64,000 bases of DNA from Larix kaempferi (taxonomy: Eukaryota > Streptophyta > Pinopsida > Pinales > Pinaceae), in NCBI GenBank assembly GCA_027924585.1, contig BSBM01000602.1, forward strand, positions 13,250,001 to 13,314,000, written 5' to 3'. Positions within the stretch are counted from its first letter, which is position 1; every line of letters starts with the position of its first letter. The notes beneath the pieces are model-generated. The model worked only from the letters and a program-made list of their open reading frames with translations, did not search any database and was not told where the DNA came from. Both the position numbers and the translations under genes were made by a program. This document shows, piece by piece, positions 1-10,364 of the stretch.

Positions 1-336
1 TTCTATTCTGGGACCTCAGTCCGGGGATGATACAATCCCCTACCTGTTCATTCAGGATTTCATTATCGGAGACCCAGTCTACGGTTCTATTCTGGGACCT
101 CAGTCCGGGGACGATACAATCCCCTACCTGTTCATTCAGGATTTCATTATCGGAGACCCAGTCTACGGTTCTATTCTGGGACCTCAGTCCGGGGACGATA
201 CAATCCCCTACCTGTTCATTCAGGATTTCATTATCGGAGACCCAGTCTACGGTTCTATTCTGGGACCTCAGTCCGGGGACGATACAATCCCCTACCTGTT
301 CATTCAGGATTTCATTATCGGAGACCCAGTCTACGG
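1..336. repeat. 84-bp minisatellite, four copies
   Basis: Four tandem, nearly identical 84-bp units begin at 1, 85, 169 and 253; each starts TTCTATTCTGGGACCTCAG. The array runs off the left edge, so its true size is unknown. Because 84 is a multiple of three, an open frame runs through it, but the translation is only the repeated unit and I do not regard it as a gene. Confidence 0.95.
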
Positions 337-814
337 CTCTCTTTAGGACTGAAAGTCCAGGGATGATCCAATCCCCTCAACTGTCCGCTAAGGACTTCAT
401 TCTCGGAGACCTCATGTCTACGGCTCTCTTTAGGACTGAAAGTCCAGGGATGATCCAATCCCCTCAACTGTCCACTAAGGACTTCATTCTCAGAGACCTC
501 ACGTCTACGGCTCTCTTTAGGACTGAAAGTCCAGGGATGATTCAATCCCCTCAACTGTCCACTAAGGACTTCATTCTCGGAGACCTCACGTCTACGGCTC
601 TCTTTAGGACTGAAAGTCCAGGGATGATTCAATCCCCTCAACTGTCCACTAAGGACTTCATTCTCGGAGACCTCACGTCTACGGCTCTCTTTAGGACTGA
701 AAGTCCAGGGATGATTCAATCCCCTCAACTGTCCACTAAGGACTTCATTCTCGGAGACCTCACGTCTACGGCTCTCTTTAGGACTGAAAGTCCAGGGATG
801 ATTCAATCCCCTCA
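337..814. repeat. 87-bp minisatellite, about 5.5 copies
   Basis: Units of 87 bp start at 337, 424, 511, 598 and 685, with a partial one from 772; each begins CTCTCTTTAGGACTGAAAG. It is a diverged, 3-bp-longer version of the 84-bp unit immediately to the left, so the two arrays are one minisatellite with two length classes. Both strands stay open through most of it (27-980 plus, 315-815 minus), a consequence of a unit length divisible by three. Confidence 0.95.
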
Positions 815-879
815 ATCTGTATTCTCATCAATACAAGTACAAGTATCCTCATCCATACAAGTACATAATCAATATCTAG

Positions 880-1440
880 CATCAACAGCATGTATACGTC
901 ATATATCAAAAGCATGTATTCTTACTAATACATCTAAAAGCATGTATACATCTGTCATCAAAAGCATGTATTCTCACTAATACATCTATCATCAAATCAT
1001 ATATACATCTAACATCAGAAGCATGTATATATCTAGCATGTATTCTCACTAATACATCTATCATCAAAATCATGTATACATCTAACATCAAAAGCATGTA
1101 TACATCCAGCATGTATTCTCACTAATACATCTATCATCAAAATCATATATACATCTAACATCAAAAGCATGTATACATCTAGCATGTATTCTCACTAATA
1201 CATCTATCATCAAAATCATGTATACATCTAACATCAAAAGCATGTATACATCTAGCATGTATTCTCACTAATACATCTATCATCAAAATCATGTATACAT
1301 CTAACATCAAAAGCATGTATACATCTAGCATGTATTCTCACTAATACATCTATCATCAAAATCATATATACATCTAACATCAAAAGCATGGATATATCTA
1401 GCATGTATTCTCACTAATACATCTATCATCAAATCATGTA
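880..1440. repeat. 73-bp minisatellite, about six regular copies
   Basis: The phrase ATTCTCACTAATACATC recurs at 970, 1042, 1115, 1188, 1261, 1334 and 1407, a period of 72-73 bp. The left part (about 880-970) is a degenerate version of the same words. It ends about 100 bp from the 3' end of the copia polyprotein gene and may lie inside that element, between its polypurine tract and a 3' LTR left of the window. Confidence 0.93.
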
Positions 1441-1544
1441 TAAGTGAAACTAAATGAAAATAAAATAGTCCTAAATCTAACTATTTCTAAGTGACTAGGT
1501 GAAGTCTCATTGTTGATGAGACTTGCTTGTCATCAGGAACCATG

Positions 1545-1562
1545 CTACTCCCCCTTTCTAGG
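1545..1562 (-). promoter_or_regulatory. Polypurine-tract-like sequence after copia pol
   Basis: On the minus strand the purine run AGAAAGGGGGAG overlaps the end of the polyprotein frame, where copia elements prime plus-strand DNA. An LTR should start directly after it with TGTTGAATATT, to match the 5' LTR, but it does not. The tract may therefore be internal, or the 3' LTR has been displaced by the minisatellites. Confidence 0.5.
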
Positions 1563-4500
1563 AGAGTCCTTTTGAACTACACCAAGCTTGTCTCGAAAGT
1601 ATTCAAATTTCACACGAGACAGTGGTTTGGTAAGGATATCAGCAATTTGATCTTCAGTGCTCACGTACTCAAGCTTGATAGCTCCTTTCTGCACCATATC
1701 TCGAATATAGAAGTATCGGATCTCTATGTGTTTTGACTTATCATGGAACACAGGATTTTCTGTCATCTTGATGCAGCTTTGATTATCACACATAATCATA
1801 GTGGGATCCATTTCTAAGTCAAACACCCCAGATAACAGTTTCCGAAGCCATACAGCTTCACAGCTGGCAGAGCAAGCAGCTATGTATTCTGCCTCAGCAG
1901 AACTGAGGGCTACACTGGATTGTTTCTTGCTTAACCAAGAGATCATGGCAGATCCAAGGCTATAACATCCACCTGAAGTACTTTTTCTGTCTGAGACACT
2001 GCCTGCCCAATCAGAGTCTGAGTAACCATGCAACTTGAGTTCATGACTTCCATCATAGAGTAAACCAAAATCTAATGTACCTTTTAAGTACCTCATTACA
2101 TGCTTTGCAGCTATTAGATGAACCTTTCTGGGTTCTACTAGATACTGACTTAGGGTATTTATAGCAAAGCATATATCTGGTCTAGTATTTGTTAAGTACA
2201 TTAGTGACCCAATGATCTGTCTATATAAAGTTAGGTCCACTAATTCTGATGAGTCATTAACCAAAATCTTTAAGTTGGAGTCCATGGGAGTGGCCATGGG
2301 TTTACACTCCAACATATCAAATCTCTTCAGAATTTCCACAGTATACTTACCTTGATTCAGAAAGATTCCTCTTGGTTCTTGCCACACTTCTAATCCTAAG
2401 AAGTAGTGCATCAATCCGAGATCTTTCATCTCGAATTCTGAAGAAAGCTTCTTCTTGCTTTCAATGATTTGTTTCTCATTTCCAGTTAGAAATAGATCAT
2501 CTACATATAATAAAAGTATAACTGGTTCATCATCCATCACCTTGAGATAAAGGTTTGGGTCAGCTTTACTTTTGGTAAAGCCCATGCTAGTTAAGAAATT
2601 ATCAATCCTTCCGTACCAAGCTCTGGGAGCTTGTTTCAACCCATATAATGCCTTTTTCAGTTTGCATACATGAGTCCTTCCGTCATTTACCTCAAACCCT
2701 TGTGGTTGATCTATGTATACTTCTTCTTCAATTACACCATTCAGAAAAGTTGTCTTAACATCCATTTGATGTAGTTTCCACTTCATCATGGATGCAAGAG
2801 CCATGATAGTTCTAATTGAAGTGTACCTAGCAACTGGTGCAAATGTTTCTTCATAGTCAATTCCCTCCTTCTGAGAGAAACCTCTGGCTACAAATCTTGC
2901 TTTGTATTTTTCAATACTTCCATCCGCAGCATGTTTTATTTTAAAGATCCATTTGGAAGAAACCACACTTTTGTCTTTTGGTTTGGGAACTATATCCCAA
3001 ACATCATTTTTCATTATTGACTGATATTCTTCAGTCATTGCTTCTACCCATTCTTTCTTTTGAGCTGCCTCTTCATAGCTGGTAGGTAGTTGATCCACTA
3101 GATCACACATCAGGGCCATATAGTTGGATACTAACTTTGGTTTCTTTCTTTCTCTAGTGGAGCCTTCAGGAGCACCATATCTTTCTGCTCCTTGAATAAT
3201 GTCTCTAGCCCATGCTGGTCTTCTTTTCCTTGACAATTCTGTAACAGGAGGTTCTTGTGGTTCCAGCATGTCATGATCCTCTGGTGTGTCCTCTTCAGGA
3301 ATGTGAGCATTCTCTGAGATTCTGGGAGATGTATCTTCTTCATAAACTTCTTCAAGTTGACACTTTCTAGATTTCTTGAGGGCTGCTTCCTCATCGAAGG
3401 TAACATCTCTACTTATTTCTATATGATGGAAACCTGGTATGTAGATTCTGAAGGCTTTGGAGGTTTCACAATAACCAACAAATATTCCCTTCTTACCTGA
3501 GGGATCCAATTTGGATCTCTTTTCTTTTGGAATGTGTATGTACACAGGACACCCAAATATTTTGAGATGACTTACCTCAGGCTTCTTTCCTGTAAAGACT
3601 TCTTCTGGAGTTTTGAAGTCAAGAGCACTATGAGATAGTCTATTTTGAACATATACTGCTGTCTTGGCTGCTTCAGCCCATAGATATATGGGAAGGTCTT
3701 GATCATGTATCATAGTCTTTACAGCTTCCATGATGGTTCTATTTTTCCTCTCAGCTACCCCATTTTGTTGGGGATTGTAAGGAGTGGTTAGTTCCCTTTT
3801 GATTCCAGCTTCTTTACAGAACTCTTCAAATTCCTTGGAAGTATATTCTCCACCATTATCTGTTCTGAGAATCTTGATTTTCTTGTCTGAGAGGTTTTCT
3901 ATTAGAGCCTTGAACTCTTTGAATTTTCCAAAGACTTCATTCTTACCCTTTAGGAAGTATATCCAAGTTTTTCTTGAATAGTCATCAATGAAAGAGAGAT
4001 AGTATTCAAACCCACTTAGAGATGTGGTAGGCATAGGTCCACATACATCTGAGTGTATTAGCTCTAGAGAACCCTTAGTCTTTGTTTCACTTTTCGGAAA
4101 GGGATTCTTGATATTCTTCCCTTTCTTGCATCCTTTACATGAGCCATCATGATCAACCTTCAAGTTTGGAAAACCTATAACCATCTTACTCACATATGGT
4201 AAAGCTTTATAGTTAATGTGAGCTAGTCTTCTATGCCATAGCTCACTGGGACTAGAAACTTCATGAGCAAGGGAAGATTCTGGATGACCCTTGAGTTTAT
4301 AAAGTCCTCCTTCTTCTTCACCAATGACAATTGCATCTTTGATTGATTTTCCTTTGGTCCACATGAGTACTTGACCATCTATGAAGGCTACTCTAAAGCC
4401 TTTCTTGTCTAGTGCAGAGATAGAAAGTAGATTCTTCTTTAAACCTGGGACATATAAAATTTCTTTCATCTTCAAAGGTGTTCCTGAATCAAGCTTGTAG

Positions 4501-5660
4501 CTTGCTTCACCAATTCCCTTGATGGGATATTGATAATCATCTCCTAGAGATACCTTCTGTGGTGAAGACTTCTCTTCAATCTTGGAGAGAGTTTCCTTAT
4601 GACCTGTCATGTGCTTTGAAGCACCACTGTCAATGAGCCAAGTGCCTTCACCAGGGGACACAGATCCAGAGAGAGCAGAAAATAGTACATATTCTTCTGG
4701 TTCTTCTTTCTTTACTTTAGATCTTTTCTTTTGAGGCCTTTCCTCCACTTCTTCTTCTTCTTCTTCTTCTTCTTCACTGTCATCTTCTGCCATATGAGCA
4801 TGATGTCTTTTGTGAACAAACCTTTTCTTCTTCTTCTCTGGTAGGGTACAGTCTCTGGCATAGTGTCCTAGCTTGAGACAATTGAAGCATTGGACTGTGG
4901 AGATGTCTCCCCCTTTCTTTTTGAATCTATGAGAGGGTTGAGGCCTTTTGTGGTTCACTTTCTTGAAGTAGCCTCTCTTTCCTCTTTTGGTGTGGGTGGC
5001 CAAAGCTTGGTCATCCTCTTTGAGAAGTGCTTCTCTGTTGGCAACCCTAGCCTCCTCTTGAACACAATCTTCCCATACTACATCAAACTTCATACTTTCT
5101 TTTCTGGCACACATAGTTTGAATGAATGACTCCCAAGGTCTAGTGAGACCATTTAGAGCTGTCATCACAAGTTCATCTTCATCAAGAGTATCACCAATGG
5201 CATCTAGTTGTTCTTTGATTAGAGAGACTCTTGAGAAGTAGTCTTGAATGGATTCTCCTTTGTGCATCTTGGTACTTTTCAACTGAGTCCTTAGATTCAT
5301 CTTCCTGTTGATGTTCTTTCCTTCATACATTCTTCCTAGGGCATCATACATTTCCTTTGGAGTCTTCTTGGAAGACACTTGGGGAATCAAGTGGTCTTTA
5401 ATGGAATCAGCTATGATTCTCTTTGCCCTAATCAGGTCCTTCCTGTGTTTTTCTTTGGCTTCATCATCTTCTGGTTCTGCAACTTCCTCCTTGATATAAT
5501 GAGCAAGATCATTCTCCTCAAGAATGAGACCAATTCTGTATTTCCATGCCCGGAAATTCTCTATGCCTTCTAGCTTGTCTTCAAGCTTAGTATTTGGAGC
5601 CATCTTCTCTTGGGGGAGTCCAAGAGACAGGGCAGACTTACCTGGGAAGTTACTTTTCAC
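1545..5660 (-). CDS. Ty1/copia Gag-Pol polyprotein, intact
   Basis: A single open frame of 1371 codons with the complete copia order. Gag is at about 30-250, followed by a CCHC zinc knuckle (CFNCLKLGHYARDC, about 257-270). The aspartic protease has LIDSGASKHMTG near 342. The integrase zinc-binding segment (WHRRLAH with CKGC) starts near 472, and the integrase core has HSDVCGP and TDNGGEY (about 536-620). The reverse transcriptase runs from about 900 with the YVDD catalytic box near 1053, and RNase H follows with DSDWAG and SSAEAEY (about 1210-1290). The more likely start is the Met at 5601-5603 (residue 20, MAPNT), where the usual gag sequence begins. No stop or frameshift breaks it, so it is either young or under selection. 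The protein would make and integrate the element's cDNA. Length and domain order fit an autonomous copia element. Confidence 0.97.
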   Translation of the reverse strand: MKSNFPGKSALSLGLPQEKMAPNTKLEDKLEGIENFRAWKYRIGLILEENDLAHYIKEEVAEPEDDEAKEKHRKDLIRAKRIIADSIKDHLIPQVSSKKTPKEMYDALGRMYEGKNINRKMNLRTQLKSTKMHKGESIQDYFSRVSLIKEQLDAIGDTLDEDELVMTALNGLTRPWESFIQTMCARKESMKFDVVWEDCVQEEARVANREALLKEDDQALATHTKRGKRGYFKKVNHKRPQPSHRFKKKGGDISTVQCFNCLKLGHYARDCTLPEKKKKRFVHKRHHAHMAEDDSEEEEEEEEEVEERPQKKRSKVKKEEPEEYVLFSALSGSVSPGEGTWLIDSGASKHMTGHKETLSKIEEKSSPQKVSLGDDYQYPIKGIGEASYKLDSGTPLKMKEILYVPGLKKNLLSISALDKKGFRVAFIDGQVLMWTKGKSIKDAIVIGEEEGGLYKLKGHPESSLAHEVSSPSELWHRRLAHINYKALPYVSKMVIGFPNLKVDHDGSCKGCKKGKNIKNPFPKSETKTKGSLELIHSDVCGPMPTTSLSGFEYYLSFIDDYSRKTWIYFLKGKNEVFGKFKEFKALIENLSDKKIKILRTDNGGEYTSKEFEEFCKEAGIKRELTTPYNPQQNGVAERKNRTIMEAVKTMIHDQDLPIYLWAEAAKTAVYVQNRLSHSALDFKTPEEVFTGKKPEVSHLKIFGCPVYIHIPKEKRSKLDPSGKKGIFVGYCETSKAFRIYIPGFHHIEISRDVTFDEEAALKKSRKCQLEEVYEEDTSPRISENAHIPEEDTPEDHDMLEPQEPPVTELSRKRRPAWARDIIQGAERYGAPEGSTRERKKPKLVSNYMALMCDLVDQLPTSYEEAAQKKEWVEAMTEEYQSIMKNDVWDIVPKPKDKSVVSSKWIFKIKHAADGSIEKYKARFVARGFSQKEGIDYEETFAPVARYTSIRTIMALASMMKWKLHQMDVKTTFLNGVIEEEVYIDQPQGFEVNDGRTHVCKLKKALYGLKQAPRAWYGRIDNFLTSMGFTKSKADPNLYLKVMDDEPVILLLYVDDLFLTGNEKQIIESKKKLSSEFEMKDLGLMHYFLGLEVWQEPRGIFLNQGKYTVEILKRFDMLECKPMATPMDSNLKILVNDSSELVDLTLYRQIIGSLMYLTNTRPDICFAINTLSQYLVEPRKVHLIAAKHVMRYLKGTLDFGLLYDGSHELKLHGYSDSDWAGSVSDRKSTSGGCYSLGSAMISWLSKKQSSVALSSAEAEYIAACSASCEAVWLRKLLSGVFDLEMDPTMIMCDNQSCIKMTENPVFHDKSKHIEIRYFYIRDMVQKGAIKLEYVSTEDQIADILTKPLSRVKFEYFRDKLGVVQKDSPRKGE

Positions 5661-6055
5661 TTTTCCGGAATCTGGAACAGAATTTTATCGCACTTTTGGT
5701 AGAATTAGGGTTTGACTTTCCCGGAGTTCTATCCAACCAAAAAGTTCGATCTATAGCTCAAAAGAATGCTCTTGAGAAGATCTATCCAGCCATGTAATCA
5801 GAAATAAAAAATTACAACTTTTTTCTGAAACCAAAATCTGACGTATCGCACTTTTGGTAGAATTAGGGTTTGACTTTCCCGAAGTTCTACCCAACCAAAA
5901 AGTTCGATCTATGGCTCAAAAGAAAGGTATTGATGAGAGCTATCCAGCCATGCAACCAAAAATCAATAATACCAACTTTGGGCTGAAAACCCTAACTTCA
6001 CCAAAGAGAGAGAAAGAGGTATTCTTACCTTGTGAAAGATGTCCTATTCAGTCTA
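5661..6055 (-). other. Copia 5' untranslated leader with a 158-bp duplication
   Basis: Non-coding leader between the primer-binding site and gag. A segment starting TATCGCACTTTTGGTAG at 5686 recurs at 5844, an offset of 158 bp, with about 120 bp clearly alike. The two copies differ by point changes, so the duplication is not brand new. Short open frames here are not convincing genes. Confidence 0.8.
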
Positions 6056-6067
6056 GCTCTGATACCA
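6056..6067 (-). promoter_or_regulatory. Copia primer-binding site (initiator tRNA-Met type)
   Basis: The minus strand reads TGGTATCAGAGC, the usual plant copia primer-binding site complementary to the 3' part of initiator methionine tRNA. It directly abuts the end of the LTR (TTAACA), which fixes the LTR boundary at 6068. Confidence 0.93.
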
Positions 6068-6554
6068 TGTTAAGTTTAAACCAAATAGACAAACAAGATC
6101 TCTGAAAGAAACACAATCACAAGATAGACACACAATATACCCTGGGAAACCCTCATGGGGTAGAAAACCCAGCAAAGCTTTCCTCAATAAGATGATCAAC
6201 CAAAATACAAGATGTGCTCCTTCTCCTTGACTCCTTAGCAGATCTCCTCAACTAGTGCGCACTCTTCCACAAGTGAGTGAATGATCTAATGAGGAGTTCA
6301 CCTCCTCTATTTATACTTGACTCCCAACTGACTAAAAGACTAATGGGGCCGACCTCACCTGGAGAAGTCTAATAACCCCTAAAATATAACTTCCGGGCCG
6401 ACCCACACATGGTGGGTCTAATAACCCTAGTTAATACAAACCCCTGGAGGAATAAACATCTCCAGATACATGATAGGGTTACCTCGGAGGAATGAACCAT
6501 CTCCGGAATAATAAAGTACAAATATAATATTCTTTGAAGTTACAATATTCAACA
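6068..6554 (-). mobile_element. 5' LTR of the copia element
   Basis: On the minus strand the LTR starts TGTTGAATATTG at 6554 and ends TTAACA at 6068, next to the primer-binding site. It has the TG...CA termini and short terminal inverted repeat (TGTTGAA / TTAACA) usual for copia LTRs, and is 487 bp long. A TATA-like box lies at 6308-6315. The outer edge is inferred from the terminal motif because the second LTR is not in the window. Confidence 0.8.
6308..6315 (-). promoter_or_regulatory. Copia LTR TATA box
   Basis: The minus strand reads TATAAATAGAGGAGG in the middle of the LTR, about 240 bp before the primer-binding site, the expected place for the element's polymerase II promoter. Confidence 0.65.
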
Positions 6555-6567
6555 GATGATGATGAAT

Positions 6568-6605
<38 letters not shown>

Positions 6606-6795
6606 GGCCATGAAGATGATGGTGGAGACCGTGAAGATGATGGTGATGACCATGAATATGTTGGTGAAGACCATGAAAATGATCATCTTCATCATCGTCG
6701 TTGTCATCATCATCACCATCATCTTCATGGTCTTCATCATCATCATCATCATCATATTTGTCATCATCATAATCATCATCATCATCATCAACTTA

Positions 6796-6826
<31 letters not shown>

Positions 6827-6866
6827 CCATCTTCATCTTCATCATCATCATCATCTTCATTATCAT

Positions 6867-6902
<36 letters not shown>

Positions 6903-6956
6903 CATCGTCCTCATCTTCATCATCATCATCATCATCATCATCATCTTCATCATCAT
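6555..6956. repeat. GAT/ATC microsatellite with strand switch
   Basis: A trinucleotide repeat of about 400 bp abuts the outer edge of the copia LTR. The first part (about 6555-6680) is GAT on the plus strand; from about 6690 it becomes ATC/CAT, the reverse complement. The two halves are therefore inverted with respect to each other. Open frames encoding poly-Asp, poly-His, poly-Met or poly-Ile here are a by-product of the repeat. Confidence 0.95.
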
Positions 6957-8563
6957 GGGCCAAGAGTTATGGTGGTTAGTTCTACTAGGGACTAATGTTC
7001 AATGGTTTGGGGATTGAGATATAGGGGTCATGGATTTATGGTTACAAGGATGAAGATTTATATGTACATGAGGACAATGCAAGTTAGTAATTTTTTGTAA
7101 TAGTATATCTCCTAACCCTTGTGGTGAAGGAGAGAAGAGAGGGGTGAGGGAGGGACGAGGGATTGGGTAGCTTGGAAGGGAGTGGGGGGGATTGGTTGGA
7201 TAGGAAGAGATGGGGGTGGGGTTATAAAGAGGGGGGGGGGGGGTCCCAACCTTAGAGGAAATCTCATCTTATTCAACAAAAATAGTGAATGAAAATAGTT
7301 TGGAACTTTTATGTCTAGGAATGGAAATTGTATGGAAATAGAATCAACGCGTGCGTGCACAGAAATGCGTGCGCGCACAACAACGCTTGTGTGCATAACA
7401 ACGTGTGCATGCCTATGCATGTGCATGCATTTGCACGCACATGTGTCTGGATTAAAATTATTATTGGCGCCCTTGCATGTTTGGTATTAGCTTTGAATTG
7501 CCAAACCTTGAGGCTCGGTCTGATTTATGGCAGAACACATCAAATGATGTAAGTTCAATTTTTTCAAGCTTAGTTCCGCATATGCTCCACTAGTGCACTA
7601 TTGATGAAATTGCACACACTTGTCGAGCTCTATGTGCAGATTCTAACTATATATTTTTTGAATAGATCTGTTGTTGTTTTCTATTTTTAATTCATTTTTA
7701 ACTACACTCATGTCAAATTTGTTAAAAATATAGGTCATTTATTTGGCCTATAACTTTTGATTGGCTTACATATTTCGAAAATGGAAAAGAACCCGCACAA
7801 GAGTACAAGAATAAATACAAGCTAAAAAAAAGGGTTGATTGATTATGTTCAGACCATGATATGGTGGACCAACACTCGACCATGTTGTTTTAAGGCTTCA
7901 CTGACTTTCGTAATTTAAAAAATATATAAAATTAACTTTTAAAATTTTGGAAAAATAGCCCCACACAAGATTTGTCTATTTCCTACACCTCTACATATTT
8001 GTTTCCTCATAAATTGACAGTTTACATAACAAATCGGTGGACCAACAAAAACATGTGTATTATGTTTTAGAGAATAACTAACATACCAATCTTAAAATAA
8101 TGACATTTTGGGGTGGTTATACCACTTTTCCATAAATAAAAGTTATATATTCTGAAAGGTGATCCATTTTTCTACGTTTCATCTTTTTACACCTAATTCT
8201 AAAAAGTTTCGTAGGTACCTCTAATAATTCATTTCAATGATAATATTTATGTTTTTCCAGCATGTCATTGCAACTAACGTGTCATAATTGGGTATCATTA
8301 CCTTGCACCAGCCCCTCATCAAGTTCTATAACACTATACTAACAATACAAAATATACAATTAATCAATCCTTGTGTTCTTGTCCATATGCAATTTATAAT
8401 TGTTTAAGAGTTTAATTGTTCAGTGATGGGTAGTTTGTGTTGGTGGTTCTTCACTTAATTTCTTAATATATCTCGTTCTTCTCAATTTTGTACTTGCATT
8501 ATTGTGGTATCCTTATAGTACATTTATAGATATGGAATTAGGTGCATCTTGCTCTAGAGATCA
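6957..8563. other. Non-coding stretch with G-run and GTGC-rich patch
   Basis: No supportable gene. A purine-rich tract at about 7120-7245 contains a run of 13 G near 7231. An alternating purine-pyrimidine patch rich in GTGCGTGCAC and TGCATGCA words lies at about 7345-7445. The rest is AT-rich sequence without a recognised feature. Confidence 0.6.
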
Positions 8564-8873
8564 TGGTGATGATTATAGGAGAAGGGAGCTGAAAAATAGA
8601 AAAATATTATGTACCAAATACCCCAAATAACATATAAATAGAAAATAATTGATTCTATACCTTGCAAATGATAGAGTGTTAATGAATAAGAAGCCTCTTT
8701 GAAGGGGTATCCTCATGTTACAATATATAAAATGCAAAAGACAAGATGCTTATTCAAATGAATCTCCTTTATTTATAAATAGGATACAAAGAGGGCACTA
8801 TGTATCCTACACTCTAAACCAAGCTAAAATATAAGTAATATAAAAATAATGAAAGAGGGATGAGATCCTAACA
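8564..8873 (-). mobile_element. Probable 3' LTR of a degraded gypsy element
   Basis: On the minus strand a polypurine-like run (TTTTAAAAGAGGGGG, 8874-8892) is followed by TGTTAGGATCTCATCCC, a typical LTR start, and a TATA-like box TATAAATAAAGG lies inside. It sits downstream of the integrase fragment at 9115-9640 in the same orientation, as a 3' LTR should. The far boundary near 8564 is a guess, since no second LTR copy is present to align. Confidence 0.45.
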
Positions 8874-9027
8874 TAAACCCCCTCTTTTAAAAATATTTTC
8901 CCTCAAAGCTTGTGACTGAGGGTGTTTCTTCATGAATTTCTCATCTTCCCTTGTAACTTTTTCTAGAGGCATATTTTTTCACTTGATTATGTACTCCATA
9001 ATGATTATATTATGAAGAAAAAAAGAA

Positions 9028-9028
<1 letters not shown>

Positions 9029-9081
<53 letters not shown>
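9029..9081. repeat. (TA)n microsatellite
   Basis: An uninterrupted run of about 25 TA units lies between the gypsy 3' LTR and the integrase remnant. Confidence 0.97.
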
Positions 9082-9084
<3 letters not shown>

Positions 9085-9114
9085 CAAGAATCAATTTTCC
9101 TTCTTCATCTAATT

Positions 9115-9640
9115 TTCAAAGCTCAATCTATACCATTATAGTCTATCCCAAAACCTTGCTTAGGAAAGAGACATGAAAAACCTGATGAATGTGTGAAGGA
9201 AAATCTAACTCATGACCACTTCTCAAATCTTGTGAAGGATCTTGTTGGGTACACTAAATTTTGGAGCTAATTTTTTATTCTTCTTTTGTTTGAGAGTAGA
9301 TTACTTATGCGATTAATCATTGGAGTCTTAGATATACCCAATCCCCCACTTCAAATTATCTTTCACTTTGATGTTTACTTGCTTGTTGCTTCATCCTATT
9401 ATGGTTCATTTGAAGGTTATCTTTAATTTTATGCAAAGCTTCTTTAGTTTTCTCAGTATGTAAGTCTAGACTACTTGTATTTTGGAATTTCCCTAAAAAT
9501 TGATGTCATTCTATGAGTTGGATATCCATAAAGAGCTTGAAATGAAGACATATTAGCAATTGCGTGATATGTCATATTATACCATCATTTAGGTAGAGGG
9601 AGCCACTTGAACCATTGGGATGTTTTGTCTAAATAATGGC
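9115..9640 (-). pseudogene. Ty3/gypsy integrase C-terminal remnant
   Basis: Minus-strand translation, allowing stops, gives recognisable pieces of the gypsy integrase C-terminal half in the right order. These are a segment like DKTSQWFKWLPLPK then WYNMTYHA (about 9550-9635), SFQALYG (about 9520), a stretch like MKQQASKHQSE (about 9365-9400), and LKQKKNKKLAPKF (about 9265-9305). It ends with a region like the VFHVS segment near 9160. Several TGA, TAG and TAA codons and frame changes break it. It belongs with the LTR-like sequence to its left, and no reverse transcriptase is visible to its right, so only the 3' end of the element survives. Confidence 0.8.
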
Positions 9641-9752
9641 AATGAAGATGACCCTTTTAACATTTATTCACTACTTATGTTTGACCATATCTTTACATGG
9701 ATAATATGATTTTTATTCATGGCTAATGTTATTCATGTTGAGTTCCATAAAT

Positions 9753-10322
9753 CCTTCAAAATTTTGTGTGGATCTTTGTCACTTGCTATTAGTTAAGAAA
9801 ATCCATGAAGCCTATGGATTTATTTCATATAAACGTGTGCTCATGGATTCTAGTACATGTATTTTATTTTGGAAGCATGGAAACTATATATTATATATAA
9901 ATAGGAGAATTACATTTTGAAGTTGTCATCATAAGACCCCATTCCCTTAGTTTTAGACCTCATATATCCAAATAACTTTACTTACATAATTACTACAAAA
10001 TTAACCCTCCCTTGTGGGGAAAATAGGGATTTTGACTGTTTCCTTCAAAATTTTGCCTGGATCTTTGTCCCTCGCTATTAGTTAAGAAAATCCATGAAGC
10101 CTATGGATTTATTTAATATAAACGTGTGCTTTCTAGTACATGTATTTTATTTTGTAAGCATGGAACTATATATTATATATAAATAGGAGAATTACATTTT
10201 GCATTTGTCATCATAAGACCCCATTCCCTCAGTTTTAGACCTCGTATATCCAAATAAATTTACTTACATAATGACTAAAAAATTAACCCTCCCTTGTGGG
10301 GAAAATAGGGATTTTGACTGTC
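9753..10322. repeat. 289-bp tandem duplication
   Basis: Two adjacent copies, from 9753 and from 10042, share nearly all of their length, including CCTTCAAAATTTTG and the ending ATAGGGATTTTGACTGT. They differ by scattered substitutions and one deletion of about 10 bp. No coding function is evident. Confidence 0.9.
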
Positions 10323-10364
10323 TTTAACCCACTAATAAACATGAAACCAAACACCCAACTAACC

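Noticed and set aside
27-980. Long open frame of 317 codons through the minisatellite
   Set aside because: The translation is only the repeated unit, the unit length is a multiple of three, and the opposite strand is open as well.
1-1440. A CRISPR-like array
   Set aside because: Units are contiguous without unique spacers, and the setting is a plant genome.
6534-7017. Frames encoding poly-His, poly-Asp, poly-Met and poly-Ile
   Set aside because: All come from the GAT/ATC microsatellite in different frames.
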